Positions 31,195-40,713 of a DNA stretch of 64,000 nucleotides are shown piece by piece. Every line of letters starts with the position of its first letter. Position 1 is the stretch's first letter. The notes under the pieces were generated by a model that saw only the letters and a list, made by a program, of their open reading frames with translations, was not told the DNA's origin and ran no database searches. A program made the position numbers and the translations under genes. The DNA is from Craspedostauros australis. Lineage: Eukaryota; Bacillariophyta; Bacillariophyceae; Mastogloiales; Achnanthaceae. The DNA lies in NCBI GenBank assembly GCA_026770025.1, contig JAMXDE010000031.1, forward strand, positions 248,001 through 312,000. The letters run 5' to 3'.

Positions 31195-31483
31195 AGCGTC
31201 ATGGTCAATCTCTCTCCCTCCATTTCCGTGTTGGTCGTGAGTTGAAACACGTTCACGAATCGCCGTTAATAACCGTTATTCAACCCATTCCAACGCGCGC
31301 GGCTCCTCGCCGATCCACAGTTTCACATTTTGGTGAGTTGTTGTTTGTGCGACTCACTCCGCATCGGCATCGGCATCATCATCAACATAATCCAAAACGA
31401 CGAACAGATTCAGACCACCACGATCATCTGAAACTTGAACACGGAGCAATCGGCAACAAAGCATCGAAGGCGGCCAAAGTGTC

Positions 31484-33025
31484 ATGAGCAACGCACGAAC
31501 AGTTGCTCCAACACAAATGAGTGCAACCGCACTCAAGCGCAAACGCATGCGCGTTGCCATCTCGCCAAACGCCAAGTACGCCAAACAAACGGTGTCAATA
31601 CAGATCGATCTAATTCGGAACGACAACGAACCAATCACATTGACGATTCGGTCATCTTCCTGCGCACGACCATACTACGTTGTGCGTCTCACGGGGCCCG
31701 CGGTGGTGGCGGCCCGACAGCAGCATCACTATGATTTCAACGGTGACCCATTTCCACCGTCCATCATCAAATACCGACACGATGTTGGGCAACTGCAGTA
31801 TTTGTACAATCGACCAAATGCCGCATCGTCATCCACGTCGCAACGACGTTCCAATTCATCACGGACGCCAAGCCATGATGCGACCACAACAAAGATTGAG
31901 ATGTACCCGATCCCTGTGGCAGGCAACTACTCATTGGAGATCTTGCATCTGACCTGCAATTCATCATATGCAACCGCCAAGACGGATTGTTTGCCTCGCA
32001 CTCATAAAGACATTACATTAAACAAATATCCAATTCATTTGCAGTTACCACAGCAGCAGCAACGACAAGACAATGACTTTGGATATTGGGCATCGAATCA
32101 TCAACCCTCATCACCGCCGCCGCCAATAGTTCAGACTCGCATGCAAGTTGAAAAGACGTGCGACGATGAGCCATGTTCGCACAATTGGTTTACGCAGCAT
32201 TACGACAGCTACAAGAACGAGCCCCCATACGATTATCCGAAAACCCATGCAGACGTCTGCCGAACCATCTGCTTTCTGGGTGCCAGCCATTCGCGTTGGC
32301 TGCTGCGGTCCTTTCGTGAAATTCTTGCGCCGATGCAAGACACGCACCGCGCCAAGCACGTCCTCCTAAAATACCCCACCGACTACAACGGCACCCACAC
32401 GCACACCATCACGAAGCACGCGTGCACCGACGTGGTGGTTGGCGTGGCGCAATGGACGTTGTCGCAGATGAAAGACCGGCTGGATTCTCCTGACGCATTC
32501 GCCGCGCAATTGGGCAGCATCGCCGATGATATTCACGAGATCGATCCCAGCATTCGCATGTACTTTCGCAGCGTACATCACAACACCTTGAAGCGCAATG
32601 CGTTGAAATGCAAGCCGGCAGATTCGCGCGTGCCGCATTTCAGCGAAGGATATACGGAGGCGATGCGTGGTTTGATGGAGACGCACCCGATCTTGTCCAA
32701 CCAGACCTTGGGACATGCGTTCTTGTACACGAACCCGATCGTGTTGCCGATCTGGGATACGTGGGAGGATTTCAGCCATGTGAAGGGCCTCCCCGCCCTC
32801 GTGGAAGCGAGGTACATGCTGCAGCATATGAAAGTGAACACGACGGATCAACCGAAGGCGCCATGTCCGTTCCATGTTCGGGAGTTGCGCCGCAGCGACT
32901 TCGTCGCACGCGTGAGCATGTCGCAGACGATCATCACGGGTCTCGGATGTTGTTTCGTGGCCATCGTTTGGAGACACAAGAAGCAACGGGAGAAGAGTGC
33001 GGTGCTGCCGAAACGTTACGCATAA
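31484..33025 (+). CDS. SGNH/PC-esterase-like protein with N-terminal beta domain (NXPE-like layout)
   Basis: A 513-aa protein. Residues about 30-190 look like an immunoglobulin/filamin-type beta domain (YYVVRLTGPAVVAAR, then IPVAGNYSLEILHLTC). The C-terminal half begins CRTICFLGASHSRWLL (about 260-275), which fits SGNH block I with Ser as nucleophile, although the usual Asp of GDS is Ala. DVVVGVAQWTLSQ may be block III, and DTWEDFSHV near residue 428 could supply the Asp/His pair. Such a beta domain followed by an esterase is the layout of NXPE/PC-esterase proteins that acetylate or deacetylate surface glycans. A hydrophobic segment near the C-terminus (TIITGLGCCFVAIVW) is followed by Lys/Arg. 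No N-terminal signal peptide is seen; an upstream exon is possible. CA-rich leader. Confidence 0.66.
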   Translation: MSNARTVAPTQMSATALKRKRMRVAISPNAKYAKQTVSIQIDLIRNDNEPITLTIRSSSCARPYYVVRLTGPAVVAARQQHHYDFNGDPFPPSIIKYRHDVGQLQYLYNRPNAASSSTSQRRSNSSRTPSHDATTTKIEMYPIPVAGNYSLEILHLTCNSSYATAKTDCLPRTHKDITLNKYPIHLQLPQQQQRQDNDFGYWASNHQPSSPPPPIVQTRMQVEKTCDDEPCSHNWFTQHYDSYKNEPPYDYPKTHADVCRTICFLGASHSRWLLRSFREILAPMQDTHRAKHVLLKYPTDYNGTHTHTITKHACTDVVVGVAQWTLSQMKDRLDSPDAFAAQLGSIADDIHEIDPSIRMYFRSVHHNTLKRNALKCKPADSRVPHFSEGYTEAMRGLMETHPILSNQTLGHAFLYTNPIVLPIWDTWEDFSHVKGLPALVEARYMLQHMKVNTTDQPKAPCPFHVRELRRSDFVARVSMSQTIITGLGCCFVAIVWRHKKQREKSAVLPKRYA

Positions 33026-33153
33026 GCTACCGTACACCCTTAAACATACGAATACGAGTATGGTGGTGGAGTAGAATTGAGACTGCGCGCAAGTAGTGTA
33101 CCGACAAAGTGAACATCGATGGGTGCGGATTTCACACAAGCGTACTCCTCCAT

Positions 33154-34379
33154 CTATTTGGTCGGCCGGTCCCAACTGGTCTTGCCGCTTGCATGATAGT
33201 AGTACGTCTTGTTGGTGTTCGGATCCTTGCTTTCGCTCCATCCTTCCGGCAGAGCGGCCATTTCTGGCTTTTCCCATGCCCGCTCCCCGGTCTCGCGGTT
33301 GTAGTAATACGTCTTGCGTGTGGTGGGATCGCTGGCAGCCTCCCATCCCGCTGGCAATGTGGGATCGTGCTGTGGTCCACCCAACGCCTGATTCCTGCGT
33401 TCGTACGCGGCCGCGATCTGGGCGCGTGGATTCTTGGGATCCTCCACAATGACAGGTCCTGCGCGTTTGCGTTTCTTCTTTTTCTTCGATTTGCCTGCGC
33501 TTTTGCTGGCGATAGCATCGTCCGTGGTAGTTGCGCTTTGTTTTGGCGCTTGCGGCAACGCGATGCCGTGCAACTTCTTGACACTATCCGTGCCATCCCA
33601 AAAGTAGCCTGTGCCCCAGTTCTTGCGAGTCGTGAAGACGTAATCAAACTTCCATCCCTCGAACGTGGAGGCCTCAATGAAATATTCTTTGTCCTCCGGT
33701 CTTTCACGAGCTTCGACGAGTTTGGCCTTCTTGCGTTGCGCCGCATTTTGTCTCTCATCATCACCGTCCTTCTTGAAGTTGGTGTAGCCAGAATGCAAGG
33801 AGGTATGGCCCGACTGTTGACGCACCTTGGCCTCGTGGGCTTGCTCATCCTTCCAGCTGGAGAAACCGGTGCCCAACCGATCGGACTTCTTGAGCGGTGC
33901 GCGCGGTGCGGCCGGTCCCTTCTTGCTCAACGACGACGTCTTGTAGTTCTTGTCATTTCGGAAGTTCTGCCATCTGCAGGGTCGAGAATGAGTGAGATGG
34001 GGGCGTCGAGGAGGACGTAGCAGAGTGCAGCCATGGAGCGGGAGAAGTTGAAGTTGATTGGGATGAATGAGGGACGTGAATGTGTGGATGGTCGCAGAGT
34101 GGTGCTACGAGTAGTAGAACATGGCCAACTGGACTTGGCAAGCACAACAACACTTGGTTGGCAACGCCATCCAACGAAAAATGCACACACCGCAACCATG
34201 AGTACGCCCATCCACCACTTTCGCCACTTTCACGTGCAACAGCAATAACAGCAGTCTGGAGTGCCAACTTACGAAGCCGCTCCGTCCGACCCCACAATGG
34301 GCTTCGAGACGAGGTCATCTACCGCCGAGAACGCCGAATGTGACGAAGCCGAGCGTGATGGTCCTTTTGAGGATGACAT
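33154..34379 (-). CDS. Double WW-domain protein, possibly RNA-processing (two exons)
   Basis: Exon 1 34273-34379, intron 33974-34272 (GTAAGT/CAG, 299 bp), exon 2 33154-33973; 308 aa. The junction is phase 2 and gives DGAAS-WQNFRNDK. The body has a conserved-looking stretch, FEGWKFDYVFTTRKNW and GTGYFWDG (about 145-175), then a Lys-rich nuclear localisation-like run (KKKKKRKR). Two WW domains close the protein: LPAGWEAASD with YYYNRETGERAWEKP (about 242-272) and LPEGWSESKD with YYYHASGKTSWDRP (about 276-306). Both keep the two signature Trp residues and the aromatic patch for proline ligands. Tandem WW domains with a basic linker are common in spliceosomal and transcription-coupled proteins; the specific family is not recognised. 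It shares a promoter region with the SKP1-like gene. Confidence 0.8.
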
Positions 34380-34905
34380 CTTTCCTGTTTTGGTGGTTGC
34401 AGGAGTATGGCACACCTGTTGAGGATAATCGGTGATTCGCAATCCAACGTCGAAGGGCTGATACTTGAACGATCAAGGTACTTATGTTCTATGAGCGCAA
34501 GAGTGGGAGAACGCGAGGTATTGCTTCCTCTCTTGTGGGAAACCGATCAATGCAACGGTCCTCTCTTCGCCTCTTCGGGTGGTGTGATGGTTGGTCGTGG
34601 ATGGAGGACACATTGTAAATACCATTGTAATAGTACTTGAGGTACCATGTGATGACAATTTTTGAGAACACGATCAGAAACACGCTGCGTGGATTTTGCG
34701 TGCCAACAAACGCGATTCCGCCCAACACACGAGACTGCCAACGATGACAGGTGAGATTGGAAGGAGTCTCAAGGGAGGTGTGGTGTGAGAGGTGACGCAA
34801 AAGACAGAAGAGATCCGGGCTGCGAGGACAACAGCTCGTACGACTACGAGTGCCAGTAACGACGACAACAGACAGCACCAGAAGAGAAAGGAGAAAGATC
34901 CCATC
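34380..34905. other. Bidirectional promoter region
   Basis: Separates the divergent WW and SKP1-like starts by 526 bp. It has CA-rich leaders on both sides and the inverted pair CTCGTA-CGAC-TACGAG at 34836-34851, close to the SKP1-like start. Confidence 0.6.
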
Positions 34906-36700
34906 ATGTTTCCCACCGTCTCATCAGCATCACCATCATCAGAGGGATCCGCCCTCCACGTCACGGACGTGATCGCTGCATCCCAAGCCATGATCGTCTT
35001 GAAGAGCAACGACGGCGATGTCTTCTCCATCAGCCTCAATGCCATCGAGTCTTCGGAGATGCTCAAGCAGGAGCAGGCAGCGCATCCAGAGGAAGATGTC
35101 ACGGAGATCCCTTCCGCATCATCGGCATGCCTCATCAAGGTCATCGAGTTCCTGGAACGGTACAGTCAGGATCGATTGACGCATCCTCATCCGGAACGGC
35201 AGGTGAGTTCATCATTTCATTCTCGGAAGCTCTCGTGAGATTCTCTGGCACTCTACTGCATTATGCCTCCTCTCCGACAACGGATATGCTGGACAAGGAC
35301 TCACCTCATGCTTTGCTCATCATCATGCTCATCATCTCTCCAACTTAATTTGCACTGCTCCATCAACTCTTCAAACACCAATGCCTGACTCGCAACAGCT
35401 ACCATGGTACGATGACTTCGTCAACGTCGATGAAATCGGATGCGACGGACTCCTGCAAATGATTCTGGTTGCCAACGAAATGAAGATTGAACCTTTGCTT
35501 GGGTTGGCAAGCCGGAAGGTCGCATCCAGCCTGAAGGGCAAGTCACCCACCGAGATCCTCCGCTTGCTCGATGTCCTGCAGCCCAATCCATCCATGATGA
35601 TGAAAGGAGCGGCATCGCGTACCGTCATCACCCCGGCCCCGACCCGTGTCTTTGCGGCGCCAGGAACTCCAATGTTCAGTGCTGACACACCTGCAATGGG
35701 TACTGCGACTCCTGGTACTCCATTGACATCCAACGTACCACCACCCACTATGGATGCTCATGGCCTCTTCAACGCGGGCGCAGACACTTCCATAGATGCG
35801 TCAGCAACTGCACAGGCAAGTCCCGCAGTAATGGAGGATGCAAATGCCAACGTCAACACAAGCTTTGCGCCACCCACAAAAGAACCAGACGCGGTCACTT
35901 CGGAAACTCCACCAACGGTCAATGTCATAACAACCATCTCCCAGAATGTGAGCAGTGAAATGACAACGAAACCACAACCGCCGCCGCCACCACCCACACC
36001 ACAAGCACCACCACCAAAGCATGCACCAACGCCACCGCAAGCTCCGCCATTACAATTCGTCCAGGCAACGCCCAACGCAGCAGAGCAGGTCTTTGAAGAG
36101 CAGAAGAATGAAGTTGTTGCACCACCAGTCCCAGAGCATCCGCCGATACAGGAGCAGGCGTCGGAGGAACACAGCAACGCATTCGATGAGAATACAGATG
36201 AAATGCAAACAGTCGACCTTCACACAACGGTGCCCGATGAATCTCAATCCTACCTCTTCAAGAACACGGAAGATGATGATCCCACCAGTATTCAATCCGA
36301 TTATGCCGAAGACCACACAGAGACCCTGGTGTATGACATTCCACTCGACACTGACCAACCCGCGCCGCCACCTCCGCCCATGTTCATGCCTACAGCAGCA
36401 GCAGCAACAGCACTACCAGCATCATCGTCGAGCCCACCAACAACGGCAGCGGTGCCCCCGCCAATGTTCCAAATGGGCTTCCAGCCACCACCTGCATCAC
36501 CCGCACCACCGCCACCGCCCGTTATCTCGCAGCCCACACCGCCGCCGCCACCACCACCACCCGTTGGCAATCAACCCGCCTCCTTCTTTGCGCAGCCGCA
36601 AGCACCGCCACCACAGCCGGCTGCCGCATCCATGTTCAACCCGACTGCATTCTTTTCGAAGCCCAATTCTACCGATGAGGCCGCGTCATTCTTTGGATAG
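34906..36700 (+). CDS. SKP1-like protein with long proline-rich C-terminal extension (two exons)
   Basis: Exon 1 34906-35202, intron 35203-35398 (GTGAGT/CAG, 196 bp), exon 2 35399-36700; 532 aa. Residues 15-99 are the POZ-like half of Skp1 (IVLKSNDGDVFSISLNA, then a helix ending VIEFLERYSQD). Residues 100-160 match the rest (LPWYDDFVNVDE aligns with IPVWDQEFLKVD; LLQMILVANEMKIEPLLGLA with ELILAANYLDIKGLLDVT; LKGKSPTEILRLL with IKGKTPEEIRKTF). Canonical Skp1 ends about here with an F-box-binding helix; this protein instead continues for about 370 residues of Ala/Thr/Pro-rich sequence with polyproline runs of five to seven, ending in repeated FF motifs (PTAFFSKP, AASFFG). An SCF role is doubtful without the last helix; the tail could bind SH3, WW or profilin-type partners. 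Confidence 0.82.
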
Positions 36701-37569
36701 CGCGTTGCAGGAATGGTGTCGCTTGGATGCCATGGTATCAAGCTTCAATAGCATGGACGGTTATGACAAGGCGCGGCGTCCGTAATGGATAGGGCCTGTG
36801 TGAAAGCAGCCGCAAGCAAAGCAAAGAGCAAGTCCAGTATCCAAACTCGCGTCTTATTGCTCCTACTAGAGAGAGAGAGAGTGAGAAGTGAATGTAGATA
36901 CGAAGTAATAAACATGAAACTGTGTTGCCTTACTTGTTCGCTTTCTCTCTGTAGCTCTCAGCGTTATGCATCTGTATGGTGTGGGCTGCTTGCAATGATC
37001 GATCTGATGTTCATGCCATGGCCAGTTTGGCCCAACTTCGGTCCTCGTATTGCACGACGACATCTGGATGTCGGATCAGTTTTCATCACGAAACTGCAGC
37101 TCGTCTGCATGTCCATCATGGATGGTACCATGTGAGAAATCGATTGGTGTTACGGTATCTCGTGTCCATTGTACAAGAGTACGGAGCACCATGCAAAGCA
37201 GGTTGATGACATCTCCAGGATATCTTGATGGCGACGCATGAAGTCCGCCTTGATTCATGCCTGCGGAAGCGTTCCTGCCTCTCAGCTTGTCGCACACAGT
37301 GTGTGACAATGCCATACTCAGTTGAAGCAACCCAACCTTCGCAGTGATCGCGTCCTCATATGTACCATTGTAATGTGGAGCTTTTGTTGCATCGTTGAGG
37401 ACGTCCATCATCCCATACGTCCCGTATACGTCATTCCAACGTCCAATTACTTGGATGGAGAGCGTCGTTGGAATCGATGAAAGGCAACAAATGATGGATT
37501 GCACTTCCATCCATCACTCTTGGCCTGCACACCGTTCCGTTCTGTTCCACTCCAGAAAGCTCCATTTGC
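36701..37569. other. Convergent intergenic region, possible exon on the minus strand
   Basis: 3' side of the SKP1-like gene (AATAAA at 36907) and of the facing membrane-protein gene. A minus-strand open frame of 144 codons at 37076-37510 reads in part RWNDVYGTYGMMDVLNDATK and could be a further exon of the gene starting at 38316, but I find no junction that joins them convincingly. Confidence 0.4.
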
Positions 37570-38316
37570 TCACGCGCCATCATTGTAGACTTCATGGATG
37601 ATCTTGGGCGAATCCTGCCGTTGATGATTGGACTTGGCTCGCACCATCTCCAAATCAACATCTTGCAAATCCTTGGAAGCCGACGACACCTTGCGCACGC
37701 GTTCGACGTGTCCGTGTTCCAGCTTGTTCTCCAGCAAGGCATTGCTAGGATGGTTGCCTCCCGTACGTCGTCGTCGTCGTCGTTGTTGCTGCTGCTGTTG
37801 TTCTCGAGGATGCGAGACTTCGACTGACGCCGAGCTATCATGATAACTCCCGAACTCCATATGATCCCGAAGATGCGTCGCCAAATCCGTCTGATGCTGC
37901 AATATCATGGTGGCCGGCTCCAGATGCAGCCTCTGCTGGCGCTTCTTCCACATCTCCGCCTGCTCTCGTTTCTGCGACTGCCTCAGGGCCACGAACCCCG
38001 TGACCATGCCGTACAACACAAAGACCGCGATGAGCATGAGCAGCAGCATCCTTCGCATCGTCGACCGTGTTATCTTGGGTTTGCGCGGCAGCGGTATCGT
38101 GGTCGTGGAGAGGATGGGGACGCTGGATGATGACGCCGCGGAAGACATCGACGCGGACAGCATGGGTGCCAGGGACGAAGGTCCGCCGCTGTACGTGCGG
38201 CTGCGCATGAGCTTCGCCAACCGGGGTGGCATCCGTCGGACCTGCGGCTGTTCCGATTGCTGCCGTGTTGGTTGGCCATTCTGTTTCGACAGTTCCTGTG
38301 GTTTTCGGATGCCCAT
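37570..38316 (-). CDS. Type II membrane protein, possibly only the first exon of a longer gene
   Basis: A 248-aa open frame from the ATG at 38316. A basic, Ser-rich cytosolic N-terminus (1-85) precedes one hydrophobic helix, MLLLMLIAVFVLYGMVTGFVAL (about 90-111), then a charged stalk with a Gln run and an Arg run. The end reads SPKIIHEVYNDGA. PKIIH is reminiscent of the start of Golgi glycosyltransferases of the OCH1/GT32 kind, which have this N-in layout and would continue for 250 or more residues. The frame ends where a GC-GTGAGC donor could lie, so the gene may continue in exons below 37570. Taken literally, it is a membrane-anchored stalk without a catalytic domain. A CT-rich tract lies about 90 bp upstream. 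Confidence 0.5.
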   Translation of the reverse strand: MGIRKPQELSKQNGQPTRQQSEQPQVRRMPPRLAKLMRSRTYSGGPSSLAPMLSASMSSAASSSSVPILSTTTIPLPRKPKITRSTMRRMLLLMLIAVFVLYGMVTGFVALRQSQKREQAEMWKKRQQRLHLEPATMILQHQTDLATHLRDHMEFGSYHDSSASVEVSHPREQQQQQQRRRRRRTGGNHPSNALLENKLEHGHVERVRKVSSASKDLQDVDLEMVRAKSNHQRQDSPKIIHEVYNDGA

Positions 38317-39142
38317 GGTTGCTGCCCGTTGATGCCTATTGGTGTCTCTTTGTTGTCTTTCGCTGGTTGTGGTTGCTTGTGTGGTTGCTTCCGTGGCCGT
38401 CGTTCTATCTCTCTCTCTCTCGTTTGAGATGCTGTTCTACTGTCTGCAATGCTCCACAGTGCGACGGTACAATAGACCACTTTAATTGGCTCTGTGTCTC
38501 TCTGCGTTTCGGCTGTGAATGCGACAGCTCCCAGTTCTCTCAACAGCTCTCCTTCTCTTGAATTGGACTGGATTGGAGTGACAACGACAGCGCATTCGCG
38601 GGCGAAGAAACAGGAACGACGCTTCTCGGAGGCGCAACGACAATGACGGGCGTGGTCTTCGTCATGGTCGTCTTCTCTCCCGCGCTTGCCCCTTGTTCGT
38701 TGTTCTTGCGATCGTGGTGGTGACTGTGGTTGCTCGTTTTTTGGGAGAAATGCGGGAAAAGACTGTATCGATCGACTCGTTCGATCAATACAACATCATT
38801 CTCGATTTGTGAGTCGATGTGGTCAAATCGATGAAATTGATCACGATGAGTTGGCAAACACGAAAAGACAAAACTTTGATGATGGAACCCGATGGAAGAC
38901 AACACGACCATGGCGACGGCTCATTGTGGCCGCAAACCGAACCGCCAGGATCCACATCACCACGCTCGCCACAGTCATCACAGAGCCATCACACCCTTTC
39001 ACACTCTTCCATGCGCTGCGCTAACTAGATCGAACAACGAGAAGAGGTTGTGATCTGTACGAGCTGCTTGGCCACATTGAGAAATTCATCCTCTCCCATC
39101 ATTGTGGACTCGAACATTCACGCAGTATCGCACAAAAGGAAG
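38317..39142. other. Divergent intergenic region
   Basis: Promoters of the type II membrane-protein gene and SCO1. It has a CT dinucleotide tract at about 38408-38421. No gene visible. Confidence 0.5.
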
Positions 39143-40385
39143 ATGATACGATCACAGAACCTGACGGGCATCGCCCGACGTACGCTGAATCGACACAGCC
39201 TCCAGAGCAGCCGCACGCAGACTGCTCCATGGCTCAGAAGCAGCTACTCGTCATCATCCACGGTCTCCGCCGGCCGAAGGCAGCTGCCGCCGGCACCGCG
39301 CGTGTTCCCGAAGCAACCCATCAAGCTGACGGGTGCCGCGGCAGCCCAAACGGACGGCATCGGAACGGGCAAGGCGCGCGGCGGATCGTACATCAAGGAT
39401 CGCGGTCCGGTCTCGTGGCCGTCGCTGCTCATGGTGGGCATCGCCGCAGCGTCCATCGTGGGATACTACAACATCGAACGTGAACGACGGCTGGAATCTG
39501 CCATGGGACGGGTCGTATCAAGTGAGTCGGACGGATGGACGCCCAATGCCGACACCATGGCCAAGCGCAAATTCAAGCTCACGCCGTGGGGTTGGTTTCC
39601 GGAGGACGATGGCTTTGGTCCAGGCAAGTTTGGGGAGAGCATATCAATACAATGGCATGGCATGGCATGGGGTGGAGGCTCATCAGAAAGCAGGAGGCAA
39701 TGCCCGTCCTGATTGTGTCGTATTGTACTGTTTCAGTGATTCCTGGACCAAGTACGACATCGAGAATTGACCGAACTCACAAATCATGTCTTCCCTTTGC
39801 CAACTCCATCCATTCCCACACTAACTCACTCACTCGTTCACCCACAACCATGCATTTATGACAGCCGGAAAGCCAGCGATCGGCGGACCATGGTCGTTGG
39901 TGGACCTCGATGGCAACCTCGTGACGAACCGCTCCTTCGAAGGCAAGTGGTTGCTCCTCTACTTCGGATTTGCACGATGCCCCGATATCTGCCCCTCCGA
40001 AATGCTCAAGGTGGCGCGCGTCATCGATCAGCTCAAGGAGAGCCATCCCAAGCTCGCCCAGAACCTCGTCCCGCTCTTCGTCTCCGTCGATCCTGCCCGC
40101 GATTCCTTGTCGGCCCTCAGGGAGTACGCCAAGGACTTTCATCCCGATTACATCTTCCTGACAGGCTCGCCAGTGCAGGTCCAGGAGATGGCCAAGAAGT
40201 ACCGTGTCTATGTCAGCAAGGCGGAAGAGACGGAGGATGGAGATTACCTCGTCGATCACTCGATCGTGGTGTACTTTCATGATGCTGAGGGAGAACTGTC
40301 GGATTGCTTCACACAGTCCATGCGTCCCAATGATATTGCGGAGAAGATTATCGAGCGCATGTCAGCGGCAGTGCCAGCCACGTAG
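39143..40385 (+). CDS. SCO1: SCO1/SenC mitochondrial copper chaperone for cytochrome c oxidase (two exons)
   Basis: Exon 1 39143-39623 and exon 2 39865-40385, with a 241-bp intron of GC-AG type (AG-GCAAGT donor); 333 aa. The N-terminus is rich in Arg, Ser and Gln without acidic residues, a mitochondrial presequence. One membrane helix (SLLMVGIAAASIVGYYNI) precedes the thioredoxin-fold domain: GKPAIGGPWSLVDLDG, YFGFARCPDICP with the copper CxxxC, VSVDPARDS, YRVY, and YLVDHSIVVYF with the metal His. SCO1 delivers copper to the CuA site of COX2 in the intermembrane space. A strong GTGAGT at 39522 is an alternative in-phase donor that would remove 34 residues before GKPAIGG and give the usual linker length. 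The included stretch has coding-like codons, so I keep the longer form. Confidence 0.88.
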
Positions 40386-40713
40386 AAGGATGCTGCCAGC
40401 ATGTCAACGGCATGATAATCACAGAGCAGAGCATTCTACCATCCTTTACTTTGGAATATTAGGATTTGCACTTGGGATTCATTCCATTGTCAGCATTTTT
40501 GTCGCATTCTGAGCATGATCGACTATATCTGCGTGCACTGATGCTCTGATCTCCAACAGTCGAGTGTCAAGGCAATCCTCAAGAGGCTACTTTGGCAACT
40601 CAATCAATGACTGTATCCGTCGCGTGCCAAGCTGATTGTGCGTCTCTCTCTATTGTCATTAAAATCTGCATGGTACCACCATGCACACCCCCACGCGGTC
40701 TCATGACTCTTGG
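40386..40713. other. Convergent intergenic region
   Basis: 328 bp between the SCO1 and transporter 3' ends. AT-rich; nothing else seen. Confidence 0.6.
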
